Shown here piece by piece: positions 28,338 through 40,460 of a DNA stretch of 64,000 bases (position 1 is the stretch's first letter; each line of letters begins with the position of its first letter). The notes below the pieces were generated by a model, which was not told where the DNA came from, did no database searches, and saw only the letters and a list, made by a program, of their open reading frames with translations. This DNA comes from Phallusia mammillata (Eukaryota; Chordata; Ascidiacea; Phlebobranchia; Ascidiidae), in contig QLIY01000097.1 in NCBI GenBank assembly GCA_003260075.1, forward strand, positions 166,291 to 230,290, given 5' to 3'. The position numbers and the translations under genes were made by a program.

Positions 28338-29317
28338 ATGACTGATGATGACGTCACGACCACAACCGGACATAGACTGGTGTTTAGCGGGGAACTCCCT
28401 GTTTACAATCTGTTTGCTTTCTGGAGGGTTGAATCAATTCAAGGTGAGATGGCGATTCTCGTAAAACTTAAAGCTGGAATCTCCAAGTCCGTTGCTTGTC
28501 GATAAAGACCTATGAGACTTACAGCAATGGATGTAAGTTCAGAAAAAACAAAAGACTTAAAGATGAACGACTAAATGTTTTTTTCTGAACTTACACCCAA
28601 TGCAAGATGGCTTTTAAAAATGCACAAAGTCTTTCATGTACGACTCTGTAATGCCAGGTGAAACAAACTCAAAACAAAATATTCGTTTGTGTCTAGATCT
28701 GATTATATCGTGCCTGGCGTTATTCTGTTTTGGACTTGGTCACGAATATTTGAAGAGTTTGCAAGTGCGCTTCGCCGCACAGGATTTATGTCGTCTACCG
28801 CCCCGGACCAGAACACTGAACAAAGAACCAAACGATTCACAAAGCGAAGTATAGCATCCTATATAGTTCATTAAATAATTGTATTGAGATTGATAACGTA
28901 CTTTTAATTTAAAACTGAGGCAATTAATTTATCATATTCTTATAACATCGATAATTGTTGTTGTTTGCTGTTGTTATTTTCAGGAGGAAACAAAGCAAAA
29001 GCAAAAAGACAGCCACACCAAGTGAGCAATTGGTCGTATTGTAAATGTTTAAATATCGCAATGATCAATTTATAACTTTGGATAATATATTTCATCTTCG
29101 CAGCATTTGCCGAAGATTCTTTGACACAGCAACGCACGTGACTCTCTTGTTGTGGTCCTATCTTCTGATGCTTTCTGCCATGACCTTTAACCCCTGGATA
29201 TTTGCCAGTTCGGTGGGTGGATGTGGGATAGGTTATTTGCTCTTTCATCGGATGCCCGCAACGCAAATCGTTCGACAAAACACCAAAGAGAAAAGATCGA
29301 ATCGCGACGAAGGATGA
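28338..29317 (+). CDS. CTR/SLC31-type copper transporter
   Basis: Exons 28338-28443, 28658-28848, 28984-29021 and 29104-29317 join in frame to 182 aa (human CTR1 is 190). Family features are in order. First is the pre-TM1 segment HRLVFSGELPVYNLFAFW. TM1 (about 46-64) reads IRLCLDLIISCLALFCFG and is followed by HEYLK. A polar loop of about 50 residues comes next. TM2 holds the copper-selectivity MxxxM (Met134, Met138) in SYLLMLSAMTFN. TM3 holds GxxxG (Gly151, Gly155), which packs the trimer. CTR proteins import Cu(I) at the plasma membrane or release it from endosomes. The N-terminus lacks the Met-rich copper-binding repeats of CTR1 and the C-terminus lacks HCH, so it may be CTR2-like. An acceptor-like TTTTTTAG lies 14 bases before the ATG. 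The small third exon (38 nt) rests only on phase and splice sites. Confidence 0.85.
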
Positions 29318-31130
29318 ACAGCGCCATTTTGTGGACCTATAGTATCGACGTTGTTTGTTTTATTCCTAACACAATATTATGGCTGTTCTTTGTTTGCAAA
29401 AGCAATTGACCATAATTTAAACTGCAGTTAACGGATTAGGTTTGAGAAAGTTGCCCAACAGTGCTTTTGATAAAATGTCGTTGTCAGTAGAATTTGCCAA
29501 ACTTGTGCTTTGTTCCACTTAAATGCCTTTTGGTTGTTTAAAACAGCTTTTCTATGAAAATTTGTTTAGCTTTTGCCTATTTTGCACCACTTACAGCTGC
29601 TTATTTGTTTTTACTTCGTATAATCGCAAACTTATTGAACATGCATATAACAGTGGAAAAGAATATGCCAATGAATTTTAACATAATCTTACGATAAAAA
29701 ATGTTCTTGTAATAATACACTTTAAATATGTGAACTTAATTTTTAATCAGTGGGGTCATTTCTTGCGGATTATGCCAAAGAAAATCAAATTACACCAACT
29801 GCAAGTTTTATCTGCAGACAAATCAACAACCACGATCAACATTCGAACCAGTTCACATTTGGCCTCAGGGAAAATGTAAAAATAAGGAGAATAGGGGCAT
29901 TTGTTTAATGTTGCAAATAAATTAGAGTTCCGGCACTTGCGAGGCACCTACCAGGGGGGGGGGAACTATTTTGTGTTTACTACCTTTTGACCTTTTGGAT
30001 AAGTGGTACGAACACATCTGAATTAACAAGTGATCATTGCAAGCGTTGCTCCTTGTAAAAACTGCTTTTTATTGATTGTTGGTTATGACAAAACCTTTGA
30101 GTTTTTATGCGTGAACCGAAATATCAAATGCCTGAAGCAAACAAATAGCGCTAAATTAGAAAACTCTGAAATTCATGCGAGGGGGGGGGGCGTTCACATT
30201 TGGCCTGAGGGAAAATGTAAAAATAAGGAGAATAGGGGCATTTGTATAATGTTGCAAATAAATTAGAGTTCCGGCACTTGCGAGGCACCTACCATAGAAG
30301 GACAACAGCGGTGACTATTTTGTGTTTACTACCTTTTGACCTTTTTGATAAGTGGTACGAACACATCTGAATTAACAAGTGATCAGAGCAATCGTTGCTC
30401 CTTGTGTAAAAACTGCTTTTTATTGATTGTTGGTTGTGACAAAACCTTTGAGTTTTTATTTCTTTACGCTTGATACACACATGTTATACTTCTAAAAATG
30501 TCTATTACTGATCAAAAATTACCTCATTGTAATTCTGCGAAAGGACAGCGTAAAAACCAACAAAAATATTATTATTACATAACAGCGTAAAACAACACGT
30601 ACCGAAACAGGCTAAATTTTAACTTAATTAAATGTACTCCCAAACAGTGAATGCTTTAGTTAACTATATAGGATAAAATTGACTCTCTGTTACAAACTCC
30701 TTATCCTAAGTAAGGATAAAAAGTGTAATCAAGACTTTGAACAGCAGATTTAAATCATGGTATCTATGCATGAAAAGATCCAGCCTGTGCAAAATCAATC
30801 TTCGCGATAACATGATTTTTGAGTAGTACGTTCCGCGGTGTTAATTACAAGTTGTGCTCATGTGGCAGCTATGGTTTTCAAGATAATCCGTAATGTCATA
30901 TTCAACATCATCTTTCAAAACGACAACTGATTTCAAAAGTTCTCACCCCATATTAAAGCATAGAATCAAAGAAATGCACATGAAAGAAGAAAGAAAAACG
31001 ACATTGTTTGCAAAACAAAATCATCCTTTTTATCTGTTACCACCTTATCAAATAAGTATCGATAGTGTTGGTAACAATCGTCATATTTCGAATCAAATTA
31101 TAACTTATCAACACTGCTGCTGACATTAAT
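29318..31130. other. Intergenic stretch made of unmerged duplicated pieces
   Basis: G10 runs at 29954-29963 and 30181-30190 separate pieces that recur: about 29851-29953 matches 30192-30294, about 29964-30117 matches 30313-30456, and 30118-30180 matches 32879-32941 inside intron 1 of the first array gene. The order therefore cannot be trusted. No gene is recognised. Confidence 0.6.
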
Positions 31131-31610
31131 TGTGCTTGGCAGATTTTGCCAGAAACAAAAATGTTTTCGATATTGGTTGCAACATCAACAAATCAGGTAC
31201 TTCCACTGCAATATCAAGTGATGAAGCATTATTCAAAAGTGTTAAAAAATTAAAACTAATGTTTAACGGTTACATCAAAGTGTGGAGTCGTTTTGCGAGA
31301 AGTTGACACCACAGGCACTAAGCGCTTTTGTGACACGCAATTTGTGCGATTGGCCTCAATCATGCAGTTAAAGCAAAGTAGTTTTGTTGTGGGCCTGTTG
31401 TGTTGCTGTTATAGTTCTAAATTAGTAACAGCAATACGATTTTAGGTGATGTAGCGTTGGTGCCACTTTTTGCACCAACCAAAATGTATTTAGAACTTGG
31501 ACAAATACGGTGGAAGGCATCAATGCAACGACAACATGTTTTCATCTGTTTGCTGTTGCTGCTGTGATAAAGATTCCTGCAACGTTGCTGAATTATTTAC
31601 AAGTAAATCG
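31131..31610 (+). pseudogene. Fragment of an LU-CCP-vWA family gene (exons 1 and 4 only)
   Basis: An exon-1-like piece (31161-31196, MFSILVATSTNQ) is preceded by the same leader and acceptor sequence (CTTGGCAGATTTTG) as the genes at 38051 and 43517. It now ends in phase 0, not phase 1. An exon-4-like piece (31494-31601) keeps KYGGRHQCNDN and CCCCDKDSCN but has lost the final cysteine (ELFT in place of ESCT). LU exons 2 and 3 are absent although the intron sequence upstream of exon 4 is still recognisable. This is a relic at the left edge of the array. Confidence 0.65.
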
Positions 31611-31801
31611 GATAATGTTTTTTAACACAAGCTTCAAATTAAAACACTTTAAGACAAAATGTTACTGATTAATTTCGTAACACTCTCTAAGTATTGTTTC
31701 AACAAATAAAACGATGTATTTGATGTATTTTCCTTCAGCAAACAAGGTGTGAATATGTTCATGTAGTTGCGATTTTTAGTTAGTTTGCAATCGTTATAAA
31801 T

Positions 31802-31856
31802 ATGGGTTTTATTTTTGAAATACTCCTATTTCAGCACTTGTCTTGCGATTCCGAAG
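31802..31856 (+). pseudogene. Orphan signal-peptide exon of the array family
   Basis: This 55-nt open piece (MGFIFEILLFQHLSCDSEG) has the same length, phase 1 end and SEG|GTAAC ending as exon 1 of the gene at 32809. The DNA just downstream (to about 31945) resembles the minus-strand relic near 43140-43205. No LU exon follows before the next unit, so it is probably a remnant. Confidence 0.4.
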
Positions 31857-32274
31857 GTAACAATTTTGGTGTGGAAATGTGATGCTACATTTGACACTTG
31901 CAATGTGACTTGGAAACCATAGCTACCGCAGGCGCCACCTGTCATAGAACAGGTGGGTTCAAATCCCACCGCAAGCTAGATTTTTATTCCATGCTTAGTC
32001 ATAAGGGAATGCATGGAAACCCGGTGGCTACACTTACTTTGCTTTATAGTGATATGATTTGCAAAAAAGGTAATTAAATATATTTGGGCACAAAATATTT
32101 TCTAACTGGAATTATAATGTCTCAGCATTTTAACGCAAGCATCAAGAACTCAAGCACATATCTTTAGATATGATAACCATGATTATTACTGATTTTTTGA
32201 TCAGATAGCATTAATGCAAACCAACTAAAATAATAGCCTATAAATTATTATGTAAACGATACATTCCCCTAAGG

Positions 32275-32313
32275 CAGGGGTGGCCAAACTTTTTTACCAG
32301 AGGGCCAAATTTG

Positions 32314-32345
<32 letters not shown>

Positions 32346-32481
32346 ATTTAATAAAAGGTTTATATATGTTCACTGTGGTAAATATGGTGCTTGGAAAACA
32401 CCAGGCAAGGTGTTTGGCGGGCCGGATGAAACAGGACTGGGGGCCGGATGCGGCCCACGGGCCGTAGTTTGGCCACCACTG
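32275..32481. mobile_element. hAT-type miniature inverted-repeat element, probable
   Basis: The ends are CAGGGGTGGCCAAACT on the left and, read on the other strand, CAGTGGTGGCCAAACT on the right, with GC-rich subterminal sequence (GGCCGGATGCGGCCC), typical of hAT ends. The interior holds a poly-G run (32316-32344) that may hide missing sequence. Flanks share only TAAG at matching positions, so the 8-bp target duplication is decayed or absent. There is no transposase frame. Confidence 0.65.
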
Positions 32482-33822
32482 GTGTAAGTGGTTGCGTAGT
32501 TATCCTACGATCGATTTGAGGTAAAACTCCAAAGGACTGTGGTCCTACATACCATACTGATAAGCATGGTGACATAATAACCTGCTTTTGGCTTAATGTA
32601 ATTTAGTTTTATTTACCACAACAAACAACTTTGCATTGAGGAAAATAGTATATACATGACCCATTTAGATNTTCTACATTAGCATATAAGATAAACGTAG
32701 GTCAGAATCATTTGCATACAACAGCTAAACGTATCTGCAACACCTGAGTTTGCCAACTTGGCTAATTACGTGCAATTATCTTTTCAGTGTGACAACGTTT
32801 GAGCTAAAATGTGGATTTTGGTTGGTCTGGTTTTCCTTACAGATTTTTTATTCTGTTCGGAAGGTAACTGTTTAACACCGAAATATCAAATGCGTGAAGC
32901 AAACAAATAGCGCTAAATTAGAAAACTCTGAAATTCATGCGATATGCTTTATTTTCTAACAAGTCATTTGAGTTTGTGTTTATTTGAGCTTTTACATTTT
33001 TTACCACAGATTATGTTGTTTTAAATAATCGTAGATATTTTGTTGCATTTTTAGGCTTGCATTGTTGGCAGTGTAAGCAAGCCAGCAGTTTGCAAGAATG
33101 TCAACAAATTGGAAAATATGTTCAATGTCTATCACATCAGGTGAACATTATAACATTAAAAAAGATAACGTAAAATTTGTGGAAAACATCTTAAAACGCA
33201 TAGCTAGTTGTGGAGACGTCCATCTGTTTCAGGACAGTTGTTTGACGGTTGTACGACGAGAAAAACAACGCGAAATTATGTGGAAAGGTCGTAAACAGCA
33301 ACCGCATATAAAGACAATGAAAAACAGGTGAATACAGTGGCATAATCCGAAATAAAGAACATTGAAAAAACTGTAGGCCGCAAATTACATATATATGTGA
33401 TATGTATCTCAGAATGTTTATGTTTCACAAATAGTTTTTGTATTTATTCGTTTATTTTTCAAATAAAATCGATGTAAGTTTATGATTTTATTACGCAAAT
33501 ACGATAGAACAGAAGATGTCTGAATTCAAAAAAGATGGATTCGATTTATATGAGTTGGTTTCAATAGAAACGACACTTTATGCAAGGTCGTTTTTCTATG
33601 GTATTAGAATATCAGCTACTATTTCGACATGTATTTTGGCAGAACTATCGTGGCCCTTTCAAATCCTGACATCAATGTAATAACGACCGAAGTTCTTCAT
33701 CATGTACATGCTGCTGCGATACGTCGATGTGTAACCAGCACAATGCGTGCAAAGGTACAAAATTTAACATATCAATTTATAAAACGCAAACATAAGCTAT
33801 TGCTACCAGACATAATATCAAC

Positions 33823-34035
33823 CTTATGGGGCTCTTCTTGCAATTGTATTTTTATACCGACGTTTCAATTGTTATTGTTTTTGTTGCGCTGCGACGTGCT
33901 CGCGGTAAATTGTTTTTTCCTTTGTTTATCGTGCACAGTACTACGCGTTTTCCGTGTTACTTACCCTGATGAAGGCGACCTGTAGGACGTCTAAACGTCG
34001 GTGCAAAAATACAATTGTTAGAAGAGCTCATAAAG
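33823..34035. repeat. Inverted-repeat element in intron 4 of unit 1
   Basis: The left arm (about 33823-33865) and right arm (about 33993-34035) are inverted copies sharing GAGCTCTTCT, CAATTGTATTTTT and ACCGACGTTT. The right side has CCTGATGAAGGCGACC before the palindromic core. No coding capacity is seen. It belongs to the same dispersed family as 15681-15760, 49309-49370 and 59304-59372. Confidence 0.7.
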
Positions 34036-34729
34036 TTTCTATAAGGCATTTGAAAAAATGGACAAGAACACTTTAATCGTTTACCAAATAACGCTGAGTA
34101 ATGAAAGAAAACTCTGTAAGGAACAAAACAACAACAACGTAATACGGATATTACTTTGAATCTAATACTTTGTACAGGCATAGTACCATTATATGTTTTT
34201 AAAAAAGTATTAATACAAAATCAAGATCAGCTTTTTTGTCATCTGATTACATTGTTAACACCATTTGCAGTGGATAATCGGAAAACAATTTTTTCAGCTA
34301 TTATCCAGTGTCCCGTTGTTCCGCAAATTTTTCCAAGAGGCGAAGTGGAATGCAGCGATTCCAACAAGATAGGTTCAGTTTGCAACTTCTTCTGCAACGC
34401 TGATGGTTTCTCAATCCATCCTACACCGGAAAGTGGGATATGTGTGTGTATGTCCGACGGAAAGTGGAGTCAGCCAAAACAATGCTGCACAAGTAAGTGT
34501 TGGTACAGCTACTTACGCTACAGCTCACGTAAGGTGAATCTTTACTTAATACCGAGGCGCAAAGCATGAATTTTTTATTTAACAGTCAGATAGGGCAAGG
34601 TTATAAATCTTGGTAACTTGATCTAAGAATCTTTCCCTGTTCTATTACCATTCTTGATTCTTTTTCGGCGAAATATATTTGTGTTCTTTATCAGACTGTC
34701 AACTGATTTTAACTTGAAAAAAACATTCC

Positions 34730-34731
<2 letters not shown>

Positions 34732-34772
<41 letters not shown>
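34732..34772. repeat. Poly-G tract in intron 5 of unit 1
   Basis: About 40 G, probably artefactual. Confidence 0.85.
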
Positions 34773-34773
<1 letters not shown>

Positions 34774-35336
34774 GAGATAGCTATAGGGAAAGGGTTAAGA
34801 TATAATTTTTTGAGGTTTCTTGTTTAAAACTAAGTTTTAAAGTTAGTTCGATTAAAAGTTTAGTTACAAAATCTCACCCCAACCCAAATAGCTCTAACCG
34901 TTAGTAAGTTTACTGAAATACTTTTTTAAATATATGCAATTGCTTTTTGTGTGACCTATTAAACTAATTTCGGCTGATATAACTCTCCATTTGCCTAATG
35001 TTACTATCCGATTTTTTTAAAGGAAACGCAAACCACGTAAATACGCAATTATTGACTAAATCTGCTATTATTTTTAGAGCCATGTCCCCCATACGTACCG
35101 ATTGATCTCATAGCATTGGTAACTGCTCAAAATCAGGAAGTTTTCAAATGGCATATTAATTTGGTGGTTGGATCTATACTGAGGTAAAATTGTGCAGAAA
35201 AATATCAAAGAAACATTTTTTTCGCAATTGTTACTTCTGTGTTTGCTTCTATGTTTTGTTTACTTCAAATTAGCAGCTCAAAACAGGTATAAGTATTTGC
35301 TCTGTGGCGGTCATTATATATGTTCGTTAAATATAT

Positions 35337-35387
<51 letters not shown>
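35337..35387. repeat. Poly-G tract in intron 6 of unit 1
   Basis: About 50 G, which creates a spurious poly-glycine frame. Probably artefactual. Confidence 0.85.
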
Positions 35388-36128
35388 CGTAACATGTTAG
35401 TTTATGACTTCATTTTGTGTGTGAAACACTTTGATTTGCAGAACCTACAAGATGTCAAAAGACTCTATGAGAGTGATGCGAATTCCGTTCAGTGGTGATG
35501 TCGACACTAAAAATGAGATTTCATTCGAACAAACGGATAAATGGAACAACTCAGAATATTTTAAATCAATTTCCAAACAGAAGTTTTTTAAAACTGGTAA
35601 ACGACAAAACTTGTTTTTATAAGAGTAATATACAAACCGAATTAACTGAACACATGCAACAGAGGAATGGATATACACTGATTATATTAGATAGCTATCA
35701 GATTAAATGAATTTTTATTTAACTTTTAAATTCCGTTACTCTGTACTTAAATTACCAGAAATTTAAAGTTGACTCGACGTTGACAAAAATGTCCAAATTA
35801 TTTACAGAAATACCAATGTCCCATCACAACAGTTCTTAGTTTTGCAGATAGTGTTTTGTGGTCAACAGATCAAAAAAAGAGCTACATTTTAACTAGGTCT
35901 ATAATTAGCTAATGAAATTAATTGTTGCCTTTAAAAGTTTTCGTTTTCTTTCAGATGACGGACTAACAAACGTGGGCAAGTCTTTGTGGTATGCTGTGGA
36001 AATTTTTAAAACTCATTCTAGATTGTCTCGGTATCATTTAGATGTGGTCATCTTGGCGACCGACAGTAATTCGGATGACGAAGTGCTGGCCCCTGCTCGG
36101 GTGCTTCGTAGTATGGGAGTCGCTGTAA

Positions 36129-36240
36129 GGGGGGGGGGGTAGGTCGTGTTGCTGTGGTATTAGAATATCAGTTATTATTTCGACATGTATTTTGGCAGTG
36201 CTGGCCCCTGCTCGGGTGCTTCGTAGTATGGGAGTCGCTG
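36129..36240. other. Assembly join with chimeric inserted pieces
   Basis: After exon 8 of unit 1 and a G run, about 43 bases matching 33600-33642 (the intron 3/exon 4 boundary) appear at 36156-36198, followed by a second copy of the last 42 bases of exon 8 and its true GTAAGT donor. Two sources have been stitched together here. Confidence 0.7.
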
Positions 36241-36675
36241 TAAGTATATGAACTGAAAAAGTTGTTGAACATGGATGTAAAATACTGCAAAGGGCTAAAA
36301 AGGACTAAGCCTTGCTGTAGTGTAGAGCATTGTGGAGAAATTACATCGGTTATTTTCATGCCAAACAAAAATGAAAAAAAAAATCAACATACATGGGACG
36401 TTTGCTTACTCTCATACATTTCCCAAATATTTTTTTACCGTGAAATGCGTGTAGTTTGCCAATGCGCATTAAAAAAAAACGATATGTTTTGTGTTCAGAC
36501 TTTCGTTCAGTTTCTGCGACCGACAGACAGTGAGCAATACAACATGACACAGCTGCTGGAAATTGCAGGAGCAGAGGAACGAGTTCTGATCGTAAACAAA
36601 GACGGAGCTTCGATAGGAAAGAATCCAGCAACAGTGCAATCTTACGTGTGTGATCATATTTGTGATTTTTACTGA

Positions 36676-38050
36676 AGAAGATGTATTTTCAACAATGTGG
36701 TTTAAATTTGCAATGTGGTGTATACTAAAAATAAATATGAAAAATGCTGGCTACAAAACTGACGAAACTAAGAAGCCATGGTTTGAACAAATGCTTTTTG
36801 GCCACTGTGCCGCATCATACTAAACTACCGTAGAGAGAAGTGTGTTGCGACTATTCTTTTGGTGGTGGCCGGTGGGATTCGAACTTGGGACCTTAGTTTT
36901 TCTCGAACAATATTTACTAATCAAAGTGGCAGCGTGGGGATTTGTGACAGCGTTTAATGCTTTAACTTTTAGGCAACTCAATTGTGAAGTACACGATTTA
37001 TGGCTTCATNTAAGAAGCCATGGTTTGAACAAATGCTTTTTGGCCACTGTGCCGCATCATACTAAACTACCGCAGAGAGAAGTGTGTTGCGAAACCATCA
37101 ATGGTATAAAAGAGGCAATTAGTTGTAAACCAAAACTATTCTTTTGATGGTGACCGGTGGAATTCGAACTTGGGACCTTAGTTTTTCTCGAACAATATTT
37201 ACTAATTAAAGTGGCAGCGCGGAGATTTGTGACAGCGTTCAATGCTTTAACTTTCAGGCAACTCAATTGTGAAGTACATGATTTATGGCTTCATATGTAA
37301 CAAGGGGGGGGGGCCCCTCTTGCAAAATTTTCTGCCGGCGCCCATGTGTGTATGTTTTATTATTTAACATAATCTTAAGAAGATTTTGCTTGTTATAAAA
37401 CAATTTTAAATATTTGAACTCAGTTTCACATCCGTGGGGTCATTTCGTGCGAATAGCGCAAGTAATTTGAATACAAGTTTTATCTGTAGATAAATCTATT
37501 CTAACGGTCAGCATTCGATGTTTTTATCTACCCTGAGGGAATATGCTAAGTATAGAGGGTAAAGGGGCGTTGGTATAATTCTGCAAATGCATTTTAAAAT
37601 TCCGACACTTGCGAGGTATAGTTGGGTGAAAGTGATGACTCGATCTTGTTGTCTTTATATATGTGATTTATTAAACACTAACGATTTCATTGCAGTTTTC
37701 TGACGGTGTGTACCGGTGTTCGCGATTTTTGAGACCCTCTGTATAAATTAACAGGCAAATGAGAAAGTATTAGACTTTGCATAAAAAATGTTTTTATTGA
37801 ATATTAGGTTTTCAGAAACCTATACATTTTTATTTCTTTACGCTGTATTTTATTACAATAATTAAAAGCAATCACACTAATTTATTGAAAAATGTCAGAA
37901 ATAAACTGCAATTGTAGTTTTTTGGGCAAAGATTTTAATTTCCTAAATCCATATTAGAAATAACAGAGACTTAAAAGAGGTTTAAGTAGACATCACAATT
38001 TACGACTATAACATTAACTTTGTGTTTGGCAGATTTTGACAAAAACAAAA
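36676..38050. other. Spacer between units 1 and 2 with unmerged duplication
   Basis: The sequence from about 36769 (GAAGCCATGGTTTGAAC) to 37008 is repeated from about 37012 to 37300 with small differences, joined by an N at 37010 and followed by G10 at 37304-37313. Part of it is present inverted at about 41075-41290. A tRNA-like box B string (GGTGGGATTCGAAC) suggests a SINE-like relic. No gene is recognised. Confidence 0.55.
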
Positions 38051-40460
38051 ATGTTTTCGATGTTGGTGGCAGTTTTCCTAGCATCTCTTTTGTTGATGTT
38101 TCTCTGCAATGCACAAGGTTAAGTAACTTATAATGTGTAATCACAAAACGTTTAATCTTGATCTTACCACAACCTGCAAGGTTTTTTTTACATTTTTTTA
38201 CAGAAAATATTTTGACTCCTTGCTTTCAAACTGCTGATAATAATGTTTAGGTTGATTTGATTGTTTTGTTGGTCGCAGGTTTAAAGTGTTGGGAATGTTC
38301 AGCTTCAAGTAATGAGGGATGCTCGAAAACAGGAAGACTGGTAACTTGCCAAAACAATCAGGTAAAATGGTTGTTTAAGGATGTTGTCGAAGTTCTGCTG
38401 TACATAATGTTGAGGCAATGTAAACAAAAGTGGTTATATGACAATATATTTACCCTTTTAATTTATCCGTTTCAGGACGTGTGCGCAACTGTAGTGCGCA
38501 GAAACTTTTTTATTCAGAGGATTTGGAAGCAATGCAAACAGAAACAGGCCTGCGAGAATGATCGTAGACAGGTGAGTGTGGCAATATTTTTAAAGTATCT
38601 AAAAATGTTGTGTGGATCCAATATTTGAAACAAATTAAAGTAAAATATTAAACAATCAACAAACTATCTATTTTAACTAGAATCCAAGTTATGATCATTC
38701 TCTTGCATTATTCAATTACAACTTGTGAAAATTACTGTTTCGCAACTTTCGGCTGTTTTGTCAAGGCGTGGTGACCGCAGGCACTAAGCGCTTGCGTGAC
38801 AGAAGGCAATTTGCGCGCTTGGCCATATAATCACCTGAGCCAAGACAGTTTTGTTGCAAGCCAGTTGTGTTGCGCGTTTTTATTCACAGTTGCAGCCTTG
38901 CGATGTTTGAGGAGTTAGTAGACATAAAGTTAGTGTTACTTACTGCTGTAGCAATCAAACTGTATTTAGAACTTGGACAAATACGGCGGAAGGCATCAGT
39001 GCAACGACAACCTGTTTTCATCTGTTTGCTGTTGTTGCTGTGACAAAGATTCCTGCAACGTTGCTGAATCATGTACAGGTGAAATTATTAAACTGCTAAA
39101 CACAAGCTTTTAGAAAAAAAAATATGTGGCTGATTTCAGAACACATTCTGTACTTTTTCAGCAAATGCAAATCAATAAACATGTCTTCCCATGAACAACT
39201 TTCGAAACGGTAGAGTTTACTGCACAAATGGGGGGGGGGGCAAAAAAATAATTGGCTGATTTCAGAACACATTCTGTACTTTTTCAGCAAATACAAATCA
39301 ACAAACATGTAGTCTTCCCATGAACAACTTTCGAAACGGTAGAGTTTACTGCACAAATGGCAACAAGATTGGCTCGCAATGTTACTACAGCTGCAACTCT
39401 GGATATTATCTTAACCCAAGCGACTCTACAACTTTGCAATGCAAGGGAAACGGCCAGTGGTCGAGCCCAGAGCCTTGTTGTGCACGTGAGTACTTAATAC
39501 ATTGACCTCCTTCTTTTTGCTTAATAGATTATGTTTTAGATCCCTGTCCTCCATATGCACCGTTTGACTTGGTCGTCTTGATGAACAGAAGATCAGACGA
39601 GAGGTACAACAAAGCACTCAATGCGTTTGGGAATCTCGCTTACGAGTAAGGAAAAAGAAGTAGACAATCACAACTTTTAAACAACCGTTGTGAAAGGATT
39701 GTGTGCATTCATTTTCCATTTATGCTATTACCAACTTTAGAAGAAACTTCAAATATGTATAACAAGTCAATGCATTGTCAGGGGATGGAGTATGGATCCA
39801 AAACACTACAGGGAAGCTAGGATCATATTTGGTGATGTTGTTTATCCGGAGTTTAATAAATTTTTTAACGATACCAAAAGTCCTCGTCCTGGAGCACAAC
39901 GCCATCCAGCGGAAGGTTTTTATGTCCTAAAATATTTATTGTAACTTTTGTCATGAGTTGATGTCATTTGACGTATTAGGTGACGTGGCTGACAGCGCTG
40001 TGGTGAACGTCGGAGACGCCCTTCGTTACGTCAGTGAACACGTGTATACCAAAGCTCATCGTTCACTTGTACACAAGGATGTCCTGGTCGTATCTATTGA
40101 TAGAAACTCAAACGATGATGTTAAAGAGGCAGCACAAGCTCTCAGGGACGATGGCGTTTTGGTAAGTTTTTAACGCCCAGCATAAGTTTAGCCAAAGTTC
40201 GAAGTCCTCTGTGCATTGAATATGACTCAACCCTTTTACTTGACGCAACTGTATTGTTTCTCAATTAGCTTTTTGTTTTGCAGACTTACGTCATCTTTAT
40301 CAATTTGTATGACCACGTTCCGTTGGACATGGAACAACTTCTGGACATTGCTGGCGAACCTGAACACGTGTTTGTTGTTGGGGAAAGCGACACAAACATA
40401 GGAACGAAATTGGCAAAAGAACTAATCACCCATTTGTGTCAAGATGTGTGTGGACCTTAA
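38051..40460 (+). CDS. Secreted LU-CCP-vWA protein, unit 2 (intact)
   Basis: Nine exons with matching GT-AG phases give 383 aa: 38051-38117, 38279-38361, 38476-38571, 38970-39078, 39288-39485, 39540-39645, 39782-39915, 39980-40161 and 40284-40460. Residues 1-22 are a signal peptide (MFSMLVAVFLASLLLMFLC). Residues 23-118 are a cysteine-rich LU domain from CWECSASS to the hallmark CCCCDKDSCN. Residues 119-184 are a CCP (CSLP, NGRVYC, GSQCYYSC, LQC, PEPCC) with the extra disulphide pair of selectin-type CCPs. Residues 185-383 are vWA-like: FDLVVLMNRRSD, REARIIFGDVVYPEF, DVLVVSIDRNSNDDV, DIAGEPEHVFVV, ending CQDVCGP. The MIDAS DxSxS is replaced by NRRSD, so metal binding is doubtful. There is no GPI or membrane tail, so secretion is inferred. 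An acceptor-like GTTTGGCAG lies 20 bases before the ATG. Function unknown. Confidence 0.85.
39162..39240. other. Partial second haplotype of the unit 2 CCP exon
   Basis: The CCP exon of unit 2 begins twice. The first, at 39162-39230, stops at a G10 run (39231-39240). It differs from the full exon (39288-39485) by TAA in place of CAA in the fifth codon and by a 2-base deletion shortly after. If real, this haplotype encodes a truncated protein. Confidence 0.6.

Larger units (their letters stand above)
32809..36675 (+). pseudogene. LU-CCP-vWA family unit 1 (divergent subtype), broken in LU exons
   Basis: Exons: 32809-32863 (signal peptide), 33055-33140, 33233-33327, 33643-33754 (LU), 34298-34492 (CCP), 35078-35183, 35442-35596, 35955-36124 and 36499-36675 (vWA). 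Exon 2 gives CWQCKQASSLQEC, and the CCP exon gives NKIGSVCNFFC. The vWA exons give LATDSNSDDEV and LLEIAGAEERVLIV and end CDHICDFY. Two lesions are seen. Exon 3 is one base short compared with its relatives and has lost cysteines. Exon 4 has TGA at 33667-33669 in the LU frame. All other exons are open with family phases. Exon 1 and the CCP exon are both phase 1, so skipping exons 2-4 would leave an open 285-aa signal-CCP-vWA protein. The end of exon 8 is repeated at about 36199-36240 after a G10 join. An AATAAA lies about 60 bases past the stop. Base errors could mimic the lesions. Confidence 0.7.

Noticed and set aside
31925-31980. tRNA-like string with GTGGGTTCAAATCCCACC
   Set aside because: The T arm is good, but length and the rest of the cloverleaf do not fit; similar sequence near 43140-43205 shows it belongs to an array duplicate.
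35192-35392. Open frame ending in poly-glycine
   Set aside because: It is created by the poly-G tract in intron 6 of unit 1.
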